Shown: positions 41,144 to 51,618, counted from the stretch's first letter. The stretch: 64,000 nucleotides of DNA from Chitinophaga polysaccharea (GCF_902150045.1 NZ_CABFVU010000002.1:266001-330000), one strand, 5' to 3'. Translations and numbers: made by a program. The notes: generated from the sequence alone by a model not told the origin.

Positions 41144-43135
41144 TTACACTATATTTTGCACATACCCCTGGATGGCCAGCTGGGCATTGCCGGGATCTTT
41201 CAACTGTAATTGCACAATATCTTTCAGCTGCTGCTGAAGCGCGGGATCATATACCGGCACACATACTTCTATCCTGCGGTGCAGGTTACGGTTCATCCAG
41301 TCGGCCGAGCCCATGTATACTTCTTCCTGGTTATTATTATGGAAGATGAATACCCGCGCATGTTCCAGGTACCGGTCTACGATACGGGTTATGCGGATAT
41401 GCTTACTTTCAGGGATATCTGCCACCAGGCAGTTGATGCTGCGAACAATCAGGTCTATCTGTACCCCCGCCTGGCTGGCTTCATACAGCTTGCTGATCAT
41501 TCCTCTTTCCTGCAGGTTATTTATTTTGATGATGATCCTGCCTGGTTTTCCCTCTTTTACGTTCACAATTTCGCGGTTTATCAGCCCGGCAAAACGCTCT
41601 GTCATATTAAACTGCGCTACCAGCAAATGCCGGAACTGCAAAAACTGGTAACCAACCGGTTGTTCCCTGCTTTGCAGGTAAAGGAACAGCAGTTCCATCT
41701 CCCGGGTAATATCTTTATGACCGGTAAACAGTACATGATCAGTATAAAAACGCGCGGTGCTTTCGTTGAAATTACCTGTGGCAATCAGGCCGCAATAATC
41801 CCATTGGTAGCCGCGGTTACGCTTTACCAGCGCTGTTTTGGCATGTACTTTCATGCCAGGGATACTGTAAATGAGCTTTACACCGGCGTCTTTCATTTTC
41901 TTTGCCCAACGGATATTATTGGCTTCATCAAAACGGGCTTTCAGTTCTACGAACACCGTCACTTTTTTCCCGTTCTTCGCTGCACTGATCAGGGCCTGCG
42001 CTATCTGCGAGCCGGAAGCGATACGGTACAGCGTTACATATATCTCAGCTACATCAGGATCGGCAGCTGCTTCGTTAAAAAAACGGAGGATATAATCGTA
42101 GCGCTGGTAGGGTAAATGCACCAGCAGATCCTGTTGCAGCACCAGGTCCAGTAACCGGTCGGTAGCCGCAATGGCTTTGTTTTCCGCCGGAATAACTTTG
42201 GGATAATCCACCTGCTGCAATCCCGCCGGCGCCGGCAGGTTAGCCAGGTCTTTCAGGTTGTGGTAACGTCCACCCATCACCTGTTCATCTTCCTGCACAT
42301 CAAACTGGATAGCCAGGAAATGCAGCAGCGACCTGGGAATAGTGGCATCGTAAAGGAAACGGGTAGGCACGCCGAGTTCCCGCTTGCGGATCAGTGTTTC
42401 CACCTCTTCCAGGATATCGCCTTTCATTTCGTCCATATCCATTTCCGCGTTGCGGGTAAGCTTCACGCTATGGCAGCTTTCCACGGTATAGCCGGGGAAC
42501 AGGTAGGGGAGATGGGCGCGTATAATATCGTCGAGAAAAGCAATGTAATGAACGCCATCCAGGGACGGCAGCTGTTGGAAACGGGGCAGGGCGGCAGGTA
42601 TATTTACAATTACATATTCCTGTATGCCGGTATTGTGTTCCGGTACCAGTGTTACTGCAAGATATAACTGGTTGTTTTCAAGAAACAGCTTTTCATGTTT
42701 TCCGTTGAGCCATACCGGTTGCAGGTAGGCCAGTATGGTAGTAAGGAAATAATTTTTGGTAAAGGGAAGATGAGCGGCTTGAAGGGGCTGGTTATAATAC
42801 AATTGTACGCCCCGTGCCTGCAGATCCGGTAACACGCTACCGGTAAAGATCTGCCCGTATTCCTGCTGCTGCCGGTTTATTTCCTGCAATACCTGCTGCA
42901 GCGTATCACTGCTGATGGACTCATTTTCGCCGGCGGCCGGATCATTCTCCAGCACTTTGTTGATAGTAAGAATGGCTGGCATTCTTACCCGGAAAAATTC
43001 GTCCAGGTTGGAAGAAAAGATGGAAAGGAATTTAATCCTTTCGTATAGCGGTACCTGTTTGTTAGCCGCCATCAACAACACCCGGTAATTAAAGGATAAC
43101 CAGCTCAGATCGCGGTTATATAAAGGAATACCCAT
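41144..43135 (-). CDS. ppk1: Polyphosphate kinase 1
   Basis: The 663-residue protein begins with the PPK1 N-terminal domain (YNRDLSWLSFNYRVLL; SIFSSNLDEFFRVRMP) and continues with the two phospholipase-D-like C-terminal domains. These include VTLYRIASGSQIAQALISAAKNGKKVTVFVELKARFDE and the active-site His in GMKVHAKTALVKR. PPK1 polymerises ATP gamma-phosphate into polyphosphate and works reversibly. It begins six bases after the HD/Pycsar-like gene stop and heads toward the thioredoxin gene. Confidence 0.95.
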   Translation of the reverse strand: MGIPLYNRDLSWLSFNYRVLLMAANKQVPLYERIKFLSIFSSNLDEFFRVRMPAILTINKVLENDPAAGENESISSDTLQQVLQEINRQQQEYGQIFTGSVLPDLQARGVQLYYNQPLQAAHLPFTKNYFLTTILAYLQPVWLNGKHEKLFLENNQLYLAVTLVPEHNTGIQEYVIVNIPAALPRFQQLPSLDGVHYIAFLDDIIRAHLPYLFPGYTVESCHSVKLTRNAEMDMDEMKGDILEEVETLIRKRELGVPTRFLYDATIPRSLLHFLAIQFDVQEDEQVMGGRYHNLKDLANLPAPAGLQQVDYPKVIPAENKAIAATDRLLDLVLQQDLLVHLPYQRYDYILRFFNEAAADPDVAEIYVTLYRIASGSQIAQALISAAKNGKKVTVFVELKARFDEANNIRWAKKMKDAGVKLIYSIPGMKVHAKTALVKRNRGYQWDYCGLIATGNFNESTARFYTDHVLFTGHKDITREMELLFLYLQSREQPVGYQFLQFRHLLVAQFNMTERFAGLINREIVNVKEGKPGRIIIKINNLQERGMISKLYEASQAGVQIDLIVRSINCLVADIPESKHIRITRIVDRYLEHARVFIFHNNNQEEVYMGSADWMNRNLHRRIEVCVPVYDPALQQQLKDIVQLQLKDPGNAQLAIQGYVQNIV

Positions 43136-43141
43136 GGATCG

Positions 43142-44404
43142 TTAAGCTTTTACCGGGAAGAAAATGGCTGCAATCAGGAATGCGCCTACAGAAATGATCA
43201 GGCCAAACATGAAAATATTATATGAGATACGCAGCAGTTTATATTTATGACCCAACACTACGCCGAGATAGTAGATGTCTCTTGTCATGCTGCTGTACAG
43301 GAAGTCTGAATCATCCATCATCTGCCTGATCCCCCACTGGTATTCTTCCAGGTGCATCTTGTAAAAGTTGCCAAAGAACAAAAGGTTGGCATCTTTCTTT
43401 TCAATATCTGCTTTGGTAAAAGTACCGCTGGTTACATTAGGACGGGTAGCCAGCACGGAGAAGATTACAGTGAGTACCGCGGTGAACAGGAAAATAATGG
43501 AAGGGATCACCATATTGGGATAATCTTCCAGCCGTCTTACCAGTACGCTCAATATCACTGATATGATAATGGAATTCACCGAGATCATAATATGCGCTTT
43601 GCTGTCGGCCATGGAACTGAGCCTGATATGATTGGTGGAGGTGGTCCTGAACATGGTTTCCACACCGCGTTCCGATTTACTGCTCTTATCTTTGTTTTTA
43701 TCTTTTTTCTTTTTCTCCGTAGCGGTAACAGGAGCTTCTTCGGTACCTGGCGTAACTGCCGCTGCGGCAACAGAGGCCAGATGCTCTTCACCGGCTTCTT
43801 TTGTTTTCTTCTCCAGTTTCTTTTTCAGCTTTTCCAGGTTATCTTCTTTCTGTTGTTTGAACAGGGTCTGGGCATAATCGGTCCAGTAATGATGATCCGT
43901 CAGGAACTTAATATTGTTGGTCAGCCATTTGATACCAGGGATATCTATATGATAGGTAAGCTCCATTTCCTGCCGCAGCAGTTTGTTACGGTCGGCAAAC
44001 TCTTTGGAGCCCAGGTGGGAAAGATCGGCGTCGCAAACAATCTGTTCCACCAGGTTCTGGGGCGACTGTGGCATTTTGGTGGCCAGGATAGCGCCCTTTA
44101 CCATCAACTGAACATTTTCAGGCACCTGTTGTTGCTGTAAGAACTGCAGGGCCTCTTTGGCGCCGTTTTCTTCGTGTGCGCTGCCTTCGCCAAGCAGGTA
44201 GCCGGCGTCATGGAACCAGGCAGCTACATACACTGCCGCTAATTCGTCGTCCTGCAAACGGTAATGGGCCGCAATCTGCCCGGCAGCCTGCACTACCTGT
44301 TGTGTATGTACAAGATTATGATAAACCAGGTTAGGGCGCGGATGTTGCTGATACTGGGCCATAACATAGTCCCGGGCCGCATCTATAATAGCATTGTTTT
44401 GCAT
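43142..44404 (-). CDS. HD-domain phosphohydrolase fused to a Pycsar-effector-like membrane domain
   Basis: Residues 1-~190 form an HD domain: HNLVHTQQV, metal-binding His-Asp in AAWFHDAGY, and CDADLSHLG. A charged Lys/Glu-rich linker (~190-245) follows. The C-terminal ~160 residues match the PycTM-type effector family (DUF5706): SMADSKAHIMISVNSIIISVIL, further transmembrane helices and a final helix FMFGLIISVGAFLIAAIFF. In Pycsar defence, such effectors damage the inner membrane on binding cCMP or cUMP. No cyclase gene is adjacent here. The HD domain could degrade a nucleotide signal. Operon with ppk1. Confidence 0.82.
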   Translation of the reverse strand: MQNNAIIDAARDYVMAQYQQHPRPNLVYHNLVHTQQVVQAAGQIAAHYRLQDDELAAVYVAAWFHDAGYLLGEGSAHEENGAKEALQFLQQQQVPENVQLMVKGAILATKMPQSPQNLVEQIVCDADLSHLGSKEFADRNKLLRQEMELTYHIDIPGIKWLTNNIKFLTDHHYWTDYAQTLFKQQKEDNLEKLKKKLEKKTKEAGEEHLASVAAAAVTPGTEEAPVTATEKKKKDKNKDKSSKSERGVETMFRTTSTNHIRLSSMADSKAHIMISVNSIIISVILSVLVRRLEDYPNMVIPSIIFLFTAVLTVIFSVLATRPNVTSGTFTKADIEKKDANLLFFGNFYKMHLEEYQWGIRQMMDDSDFLYSSMTRDIYYLGVVLGHKYKLLRISYNIFMFGLIISVGAFLIAAIFFPVKA

Positions 44405-44565
44405 AAGGAAGACGAAAATTAAGATAAGGAACTGCGAAATACGTTTTATTACTTTGTACTTTATGGTACTAATAACGGTATGTTCGCTATTTCGCGTATT
44501 ACAAATCGCAAATTGAACCTAAGTTACTGCATTTTTGAGTTAAATTTATGCTATAAAGTTACACT

Positions 44566-45414
44566 ATGGATGTCCGGATCGGGTTAATCTTTCTCCTTTT
44601 CTTACTGTCATGTAATCTGAGCGACAGAGAACAAAAAGTATATGCCTCCCCCCGGGGATACGACCTGAAAGAGCCGGTACGCTACCGGGTAAGGGAATCC
44701 ATGCAGGAAATTTCCGGCATCGAATTATTCCCCGATGAGCACAGGATCATAGCTATCAACGATGAGGAAGGCCGTATTTACCAGTTGGATGTACTGGCAA
44801 AAGAACCTTATCCCCATTTTAAATTTGCAAAGGATGGGGACTATGAAGATATATGCCATACCGATAGAGGTTGGTTTGTGCTTAAAAGTAATGGTTCCCT
44901 GTTCCAGGTACATGGCCTGTTCACCGACAGCGTATACAGCGATCATTATAAAATGGAAAAACCTGGGAAAAAGGAATTTGAAGCAACTTATTACGATCGC
45001 GCCGGCAACAGTATTGTAATGATCTGTAAAAACTGTGAAGATGATAAAAAGCTGGGCGTTACCAGCGCCTATCGCTTTAACCTGGCTAGCAAAACATTTG
45101 ATACCACTGCCACTTACCGGTTCAATAACCAGGAAATTGCCCGCCTGGCAGGATCAGATATGCGCTTCTTTAAACCATCGGCAGCAGCCATTCATCCTAT
45201 CGAAAAACGGTTATATATTGTTGCCTCTGTAAACGGGCTGCTTGTGATCACGGATCTGCAGGGCCACGTACAGGAAGCCTATAACCTGAAACACCGCTTG
45301 TTCCTCCAGCCCGAAGGCCTGGCCTTTGCTCCGAATGGCGATATGTATATTTCCAATGAAGGGGGTTACGACGGTACCGCCAATATTCTTAAATTTAGTT
45401 ACAAGTCCAGATGA
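44566..45414 (+). CDS. SdiA-regulated-type propeller lipoprotein
   Basis: A lipoprotein signal (GLIFLLFLLSC, Cys16) precedes a beta-propeller-like body of the SdiA-regulated family (PF06977): EISGIELFPDEHRIIAINDEEGRIY, GDYEDICH, HRLFLQPEGLAFAPNGDMYISNEG. It probably sits in the outer membrane or periplasm. Its function is unknown. The stop overlaps the start of the downstream phosphoesterase-barrel gene by four bases, so the two are translationally coupled. Confidence 0.82.
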   Translation: MDVRIGLIFLLFLLSCNLSDREQKVYASPRGYDLKEPVRYRVRESMQEISGIELFPDEHRIIAINDEEGRIYQLDVLAKEPYPHFKFAKDGDYEDICHTDRGWFVLKSNGSLFQVHGLFTDSVYSDHYKMEKPGKKEFEATYYDRAGNSIVMICKNCEDDKKLGVTSAYRFNLASKTFDTTATYRFNNQEIARLAGSDMRFFKPSAAAIHPIEKRLYIVASVNGLLVITDLQGHVQEAYNLKHRLFLQPEGLAFAPNGDMYISNEGGYDGTANILKFSYKSR

Positions 45415-48400
45415 TCAGATCAACCATAATCTTTATCGCCTTACTCATTTTTGCCTGCACTACCGGCTACTCCCAATCGCCACAGGTGGTAAAACGGGTG
45501 ATCCTTATCGGCGACGCCGGGGAACTGCACGAGAACGGTAAAAATTCTGTAGTGGACGCCGTCCGCAATACCTTCGACCTGCAGGACAACCGCAATACCA
45601 TCCTTTTCCTGGGCGACAACGTATACCCGAGAGGGTTACCCGACTCCGCCAGCAACAAATTTCCCCAGGCAAAGGAAATCATCGATTACCAGATCGGCCT
45701 GGTACGCGGTACCAATGCACAGGGATATATCATTCCCGGCAACCACGACTGGGACAAAAGCAAACCCGATGGATGGGATATTATCCGCAACCAGCAGCAT
45801 TACGTGGATTCCCAGCACCTGGACAATGTACACTTTGAGCCTAAAGAAGGTTGCCCTGGCCCCACGGAAGTAAAGATCTCCGATAACATTACCCTCATTA
45901 TCATGGACAGTGAGTGGTGGGTGTTCCCCTACCAGAAACCTGGCCTTGAATCTTCCTGCGATTGTAAAGACAACGACGAAGTGCTCAGCAGGCTGTCGGA
46001 AATAGTGGCTATGAACCGCAACAAGCTGATCATATTTGCTACGCATCACCCCTTCCGCAGTTATGGTATCCACGGAGGCTACTATACCATCAAGCAACAT
46101 ATTTTCCCGCTCACAGACCTGCGCCCGGCGCTGTTTGTACCACTGCCCGTGATAGGCTCTATCTATCCGATTGCCCGCGGTGTTTTTGGTACGCCGGAAG
46201 ATATTCCGAATCCAAAGTACCAGCAGATGATCAAGGGAGTGGAAACTGCCCTGAAACCGCATGGCCCCGTGGTATTTGTTTCCGGTCATGATCATACGCT
46301 CCAGCTCATAAAAGATAACCAGAACGCCTATGTGGTAAGCGGCAGCGGTGCGAAAAATAACCGGGTAAAGAAAGGGCCCAAATCATTGTTCGCCAGCACC
46401 GCCAACGGCTTCAGCGCTATTGAACTGATGTCTGACAGTACCGTGAGGGTACAATATTATATTGCAGACAACGGCACACAACCGGTGTTTACCAATACGC
46501 TGTTCCGCCTGCAGGATATTCCGCAGCAGGCGCTTGCCTATCATCCGCCTGCATCATTGCCGCCAGTTATCAGGGTGGCTGCTGATACACAATATATCCA
46601 TGTCTCCAATTTTCATAAAAAATTACTGGGCGAAAACTATCGCCAGGTATGGGCTACCCCGCTGAATTTCCCGGTGCTGGACCTGAAAACCGCCAAAGGA
46701 GGCCTGAAGATCCTGCAACGCGGCGGCGGGAAACAAACGCATTCACTCCGGCTGGAAGACAGTACCGGCACGGAATGGTCCATGCGCTCCCTGAAAAAGT
46801 TCCCGCTGGCGGCTATTCCTGAAATGCTGCGTGAAACCATTGCCCGCGATGTGGTACAGGACCAGATCTCCGCCGCCAATCCTTATGCCCCGCTGGCAGT
46901 AAGCGTATTGGCTGAAGCAGCCGGTGTGCCGCATACCAATCCAACCTTTGTATACCTGCCCGCCGATAGCTCGCTCGGCATCTATGCAAACGACTATGGC
47001 AACGAAGTGTTCCTCTTCGAAGAAAGGGAGCCCGTTACCGGCAGCAACGATAAAACCTACAACACACCAAAAGTACTGGCTAAGATCTGGGGCGATAATG
47101 ATGTGCACATCGACCAGAAATCAGTGCTCCGCGCACGTATCTTCGATATGTATATCATGGATTTCGATCGTCACGACGACCAGTGGCGCTGGTATAAAGA
47201 GAAGCATAAAGGAGAGGAATATTATTACCCCGTGCCACGCGACCGCGACCAGGCATTTTTCCTCAACGGAGGTCTAATCCCCTGGATGGCTGCCCGTCCC
47301 TGGTTCATGCCGGCTATACAGGGCTTCCGGAAAGATATTCCGGATATCAACGGCTTTAACTTCAGCACCCGCTATTTCGACCGGTCTTTCCTTAACGAAA
47401 TGGATGAAAGCGACTGGAAGAAACAAACAGATAAGTTATTAAGGAAGATGACCGACAGCGTGATCGAAGCTGCAGTAAAAGCTTTTCCCGATACTATCCG
47501 GTCGCAGGTAGGCCCAATGATGATAGAGAGGTTATCTGCCCGCCGCAATATCCTGGAAAAGAATACCCTCAGGTATTACCGTTTTCTCGCCAAAGGCGTT
47601 GATGTGCCGGCCACAGAAAAGAATGAGCTCATCACCGTTGAAAAGCAGGCTGGTGGCAAAGTAGCGCTGGATATCTTCAAGATCAGCAAGAAAGGAGCCG
47701 TTCAGCAAAACATCTACTCCCGTACTTTCGATCCTTCTGTTACCAAAGAAGTAAATGTTTACGGTATGGGTGGAAACGACCGCTTCGTGGTAAAGGGGGA
47801 TCATGCAACGCCCATCCGTATCCGCCTGGTAGGTGGTAAGGAAGCAGATGCTTATATCGATAGCACTACTGTAAAAGCAGGCAAACGGGTACGCATATAC
47901 GATCAGCGTACCGGTAAAGATACCTTTGCGCTCACCGGTAATGAGCAACGCCGCCTGTCGAACGATCCTGCCAATATCAAATATAACCGCAACGCCTTCC
48001 AGTATGAAAAAGCAATGCCGCTACTGGCCGGTGGATATAACCGCGACGATGGTGTTTTACTCGGTTTGGGCTTGTCCCTTACCCGCCATTCCTGGCGCCG
48101 GGAGCCATTCTCCACAAAACATCTGTTCACTGCTACACACTCGCTGGCCACCCGCGCCTGGAACTTCCGCTACGAAGGAGAGTATACAGATGTGATCGGG
48201 AAAACGGACCTGTTGTTGTTCGCCAGGGCAAAGGCGCCAAACAATACCATCAACTTCTTTGGTTATGGAAATGAAACAGTGTTTGATAAGTCGGATAATA
48301 AAACCATTTCCTGGTACAGGGCACGGTATAATTTTTATACAGCAGAAGCATTGCTGAGAACAAGCGTGGGTAATCACATGACCATTGCGTACGGGCCTGC

Positions 48401-49064
48401 ATTTAATAACTATGCTTTTAATAAAGATGAGAACCATGACCGTTTCATCACTGATTTTAAAAACAACGGGTTGGATTCTGCAGGCATCTATGCCAATAAA
48501 GCATATGCCGGTGGCAAAATAGTAGCTACTATCGACACCCGCAACAACAAGATCATTCCTACCCGCGGTATCCTGTGGACCACCACTTATGCCGGCAACT
48601 TCGGTGTGAACAGTAACAGTTATAGCACCACATCGCTGCAGTCGGATCTGAGCCTCTATATGAGCTTCCGTATCCCGGCCAACTTTGTGATCGTAAGCCG
48701 TTTTGGTGGCGGCAAATTATGGGGTAACTATGAATACTTCCAGGCGCTTACCCTGGGAGGTGTGCAAAACCTCCGCGGTTACCGCAATTACCGCTTTGCC
48801 GGCGATGCCAGTGTATATAACAATACGGAGATACGCGTGAAGTTATTTGATCTGAAAACATATATCCTGCCTGCAGGCGTTGGGCTTATCGCCTTTAATG
48901 ATGTGGGCCGTGTATGGAGGGAAAATGAAACTTCCCATGTGTGGCACGACGGATATGGGGGAGGCGTTTATATAGCGCCTATAAATGCGTTGATCATCAC
49001 GGCGGTGGTAGGACATTCAAAAGAAGAAACGGTACCTTATATCACCTTCGGGTTTAAATTTTAA
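45411..49064 (+). CDS. Calcineurin-like phosphoesterase fused to an Omp85/BamA-like outer-membrane barrel
   Basis: A signal peptide (STIIFIALLIFACTTGYSQS) leads a metallophosphoesterase domain with LIGDAGELHENG, FLGDNVYPRG, PGNHDWD, THHPF and SGHDHTLQ, all metal-binding motifs present. A middle region of about 450 residues follows. The C-terminal ~350 residues look like a surface-antigen barrel, with the Omp85 hallmark LGGVQNLRGYRNYRFAG and a terminal Phe (FGFKF). The 1217-residue protein would place a phosphoesterase at the outer membrane. Substrate unknown. Translationally coupled to the SdiA-regulated-type lipoprotein. Confidence 0.88.
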   Translation: MIRSTIIFIALLIFACTTGYSQSPQVVKRVILIGDAGELHENGKNSVVDAVRNTFDLQDNRNTILFLGDNVYPRGLPDSASNKFPQAKEIIDYQIGLVRGTNAQGYIIPGNHDWDKSKPDGWDIIRNQQHYVDSQHLDNVHFEPKEGCPGPTEVKISDNITLIIMDSEWWVFPYQKPGLESSCDCKDNDEVLSRLSEIVAMNRNKLIIFATHHPFRSYGIHGGYYTIKQHIFPLTDLRPALFVPLPVIGSIYPIARGVFGTPEDIPNPKYQQMIKGVETALKPHGPVVFVSGHDHTLQLIKDNQNAYVVSGSGAKNNRVKKGPKSLFASTANGFSAIELMSDSTVRVQYYIADNGTQPVFTNTLFRLQDIPQQALAYHPPASLPPVIRVAADTQYIHVSNFHKKLLGENYRQVWATPLNFPVLDLKTAKGGLKILQRGGGKQTHSLRLEDSTGTEWSMRSLKKFPLAAIPEMLRETIARDVVQDQISAANPYAPLAVSVLAEAAGVPHTNPTFVYLPADSSLGIYANDYGNEVFLFEEREPVTGSNDKTYNTPKVLAKIWGDNDVHIDQKSVLRARIFDMYIMDFDRHDDQWRWYKEKHKGEEYYYPVPRDRDQAFFLNGGLIPWMAARPWFMPAIQGFRKDIPDINGFNFSTRYFDRSFLNEMDESDWKKQTDKLLRKMTDSVIEAAVKAFPDTIRSQVGPMMIERLSARRNILEKNTLRYYRFLAKGVDVPATEKNELITVEKQAGGKVALDIFKISKKGAVQQNIYSRTFDPSVTKEVNVYGMGGNDRFVVKGDHATPIRIRLVGGKEADAYIDSTTVKAGKRVRIYDQRTGKDTFALTGNEQRRLSNDPANIKYNRNAFQYEKAMPLLAGGYNRDDGVLLGLGLSLTRHSWRREPFSTKHLFTATHSLATRAWNFRYEGEYTDVIGKTDLLLFARAKAPNNTINFFGYGNETVFDKSDNKTISWYRARYNFYTAEALLRTSVGNHMTIAYGPAFNNYAFNKDENHDRFITDFKNNGLDSAGIYANKAYAGGKIVATIDTRNNKIIPTRGILWTTTYAGNFGVNSNSYSTTSLQSDLSLYMSFRIPANFVIVSRFGGGKLWGNYEYFQALTLGGVQNLRGYRNYRFAGDASVYNNTEIRVKLFDLKTYILPAGVGLIAFNDVGRVWRENETSHVWHDGYGGGVYIAPINALIITAVVGHSKEETVPYITFGFKF

Positions 49065-49102
49065 AAGAAAGGCCGCCTCATACAACGAGGCGGCCTTTCT
49101 TT
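49064..49102. terminator. Strong bidirectional terminator
   Basis: A perfect 16-bp GC-rich stem (left arm 49064-49079, right arm 49087-49102, core GGCCGCCTC/GAGGCGGCC) with A- and T-rich ends lies between the phosphoesterase-barrel gene and the convergent GAF-domain gene. Confidence 0.88.
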
Positions 49103-49133
49103 TGTAGAGAACATATTTCAACGATTCACTCTC

Positions 49134-51479
49134 TTATATTGTAGCTTCCATATTTACTTTTACACGAAGCGCTTTCAGGCCGCTTACTCCCTGTAATTCT
49201 TCCAGGTCCAGCATCTCGATTTCCGGTAGCAGTATTTTCTTGCTTTGCAGGAAAGTGATATACTTTTTCAGCTCTTCCATTTCCCTTATGTAAGAGTATA
49301 CCATGGCAATAGTACCGGGTTGTGTTAAGCGTTCGCCGGTATCTTTTACGTGTACTTTATCGATACGTTTTTTGATGATCTCATAACGCACATTGTAGGC
49401 GCCTTCCACGTCAAACCGGCGCTCATCGCTGCGGAAACTGATGGTGATAGGAGCGCTGTGCATAAGGATCATCTGCGTGGTTTGCAGCGGTACTTTTAAT
49501 TTAGGTCCCAGTTTATGCGTGAGCCTTGCAATATGCGCCATAGAGGAAAGCTGCCACAGGCGGAGGTTCCGCAGGTACAGCTGATCAAACTTTTTCTCCT
49601 GGGCTATAGATTGGCCAATATAAATAGTGTATTCTACGCCATCGGTACGGTACTTTTCAAAGTAGCAGGGGAACGATTGCTGTATGTACTGGCGCTCTTT
49701 CTCCAGGTACTGGCTGATAGCCATGTTAATGTTGGCCAGGCTTTCTTCATACTCTCTCCGGTGATGGTAAACACGTCCTTCTGATTTGTCCATCTGGGTA
49801 AAGTAGCTGTTCAGCAACGGCTTCAGGTCTGCATTGTCTTCACACAAATGCTCCAGTACCGGTTTAATTTCCTGGTCCATGAATTCGTTCACCTTCAGGT
49901 CTTCGCCTGCCTGCAGGCTATTGCTGAGGTTCTCCAGCAGGTCGTTTGTTTTGAACTGCAGCTCTTCCAGCAACGGCAGGTGAATAGTTTTGCCGATGGT
50001 TTCCAGGGTATCCCGGATCAGTTCCAGCTGTTCCTGTAAATCTTCCCGGATGGCAGCGCCCTGTTGTACAGAGGAGTTGCGGATATCCACAGCGCCGTAC
50101 AGCGGGTATACTTCGTCAAAGCTGATGCTTTCAATATCTTTTCTTTCCTCTTCCGGTGTGAGCAGGTAGTTCCATGCGGCATCCACAAACTTCCATTCCA
50201 CGGAGGGTTGCAATGCCGTGAACTGGTCTTTGATCACTTCATTCAGCCGGCTTTCCAGGATGTTCATGCTGCGGTTCAGCATCAGCACCAGCAGGGGATA
50301 AGTGTTTTGCAGTTTCCACAACGGCTCAGCCGATAACCCGTTGGGAGTAGATGAAGCCAGTTCCAGTACACCCAGTATTTCTTTCTTATGGGTGATGGGA
50401 AATATCACGAAGCTCCGGATATTCTTGATGGGCAGATATTTCAGGAACGCATGCGGCGCGATGGAATTATCATTCACATCGGGCACGATCAGCGGTACCG
50501 GGTTTTGCTGCAGGTGATCCAGCAGGAGCTGGAAGAAATGTTGCTGTTGTTTTTTGTTGCCTACGCCAAGGATAGGGTCTGTAATGGAGAACTGTTCCTC
50601 CAGTACATTTTTACCGTTCACTTTGGGGAAGGGCACCAGGTGGGCAGTTACATCAGGCAGGCCCAGGATCACCGGAACCATTTTTTCCACGGTCCGGTAG
50701 CTTTCCACTTCGTTGCTGGTGCGCATGTTCATCACCAGGCTCTTAATGTTATTAAGCGATTCCGATTGGGTCACATCCTTCACTGTCCATATAACAAAGC
50801 CTTCCAGGGAAAACATACTGGTAGGCAGCAGCTGTTGCAGTGCTTCCGGGGTCATCTGTTTGGAACAGAACATGTCGTAGTTCAGGTTCGGCAGTTCACC
50901 GTTCACTTTTACATCCACAAACCTGGGATCTATATTCACTTTCACGTAACGCTTGCTTCCATTGGGTGTTTCCACTGTATGGATAATCTCGTTCTTATAG
51001 CTCATCGGGAAGTGGAACACCTTTTCCAGGATCAGTTTATACAGCCAGGTGATCTTGTCTTTTTTTACCTGTGCTATAGAAATGCCATCCGGAACAGCCG
51101 ATAGTTCAGAGCCGTTATCTGTGAACAGTTGTTTAAACAGATCAGAATAATGGAAGATGGCGAACTTAAAAGGAACGCCTATACCATAGATGTCTTTGCT
51201 GGAGTCTGTGGTAACCGGGAAAATAGCAGCTATCAGCAGATCCAGGTATTCTTTATAAGGCGTAAGATCTCCATCGCTGGGAATGGGCTTGAGTACCGCC
51301 GGGTTGCTTTCAAACTTGTCAATGATCAGTTTATAGAAAGATGAACGGGCCTCTCCTTCATGGGTTACCTTTTCCTTCAGATAATTCAGGAATGGTACGA
51401 ATGATATATTGGACTCAATTACTTTATCATCGTTAAATACGCCGGGGTGTGCAGTTAAAACTTTCATATTGTCGTACAA
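49134..51479 (-). CDS. GAF-domain protein of about 780 residues
   Basis: The protein is cytosolic and helical with a central GAF-like region (IKNIRSFVIFPITHKKEILGVLELAS) and long helices after it. The start at 51479 could also be at 51467 (MKVLTAHPGVF). GAF domains bind small ligands or mediate dimerisation. No output domain such as a kinase or HTH is seen, so its role is unknown. I recall long GAF-domain proteins of this size in Chitinophagaceae. Single gene, convergent with the phosphoesterase-barrel gene. Confidence 0.7.
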   Translation of the reverse strand: MYDNMKVLTAHPGVFNDDKVIESNISFVPFLNYLKEKVTHEGEARSSFYKLIIDKFESNPAVLKPIPSDGDLTPYKEYLDLLIAAIFPVTTDSSKDIYGIGVPFKFAIFHYSDLFKQLFTDNGSELSAVPDGISIAQVKKDKITWLYKLILEKVFHFPMSYKNEIIHTVETPNGSKRYVKVNIDPRFVDVKVNGELPNLNYDMFCSKQMTPEALQQLLPTSMFSLEGFVIWTVKDVTQSESLNNIKSLVMNMRTSNEVESYRTVEKMVPVILGLPDVTAHLVPFPKVNGKNVLEEQFSITDPILGVGNKKQQQHFFQLLLDHLQQNPVPLIVPDVNDNSIAPHAFLKYLPIKNIRSFVIFPITHKKEILGVLELASSTPNGLSAEPLWKLQNTYPLLVLMLNRSMNILESRLNEVIKDQFTALQPSVEWKFVDAAWNYLLTPEEERKDIESISFDEVYPLYGAVDIRNSSVQQGAAIREDLQEQLELIRDTLETIGKTIHLPLLEELQFKTNDLLENLSNSLQAGEDLKVNEFMDQEIKPVLEHLCEDNADLKPLLNSYFTQMDKSEGRVYHHRREYEESLANINMAISQYLEKERQYIQQSFPCYFEKYRTDGVEYTIYIGQSIAQEKKFDQLYLRNLRLWQLSSMAHIARLTHKLGPKLKVPLQTTQMILMHSAPITISFRSDERRFDVEGAYNVRYEIIKKRIDKVHVKDTGERLTQPGTIAMVYSYIREMEELKKYITFLQSKKILLPEIEMLDLEELQGVSGLKALRVKVNMEATI

Positions 51480-51618
51480 TTATAACCAAAGGCTGTCCTT
51501 TTAGTGCCAGTAATAAACTTATTATTACAATTTACAGTAAAACATTGCAGGAATAACAGAGGGGAGTACTATTGTAGACGCAAAGGTAGGGGAAATATTG
51601 TATCAATTTTGAATTCCG

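Noticed and set aside
41210..42115. 301-codon frame opposite ppk1
   Set aside because: Antisense shadow of a well-supported ppk1 gene; no independent features.
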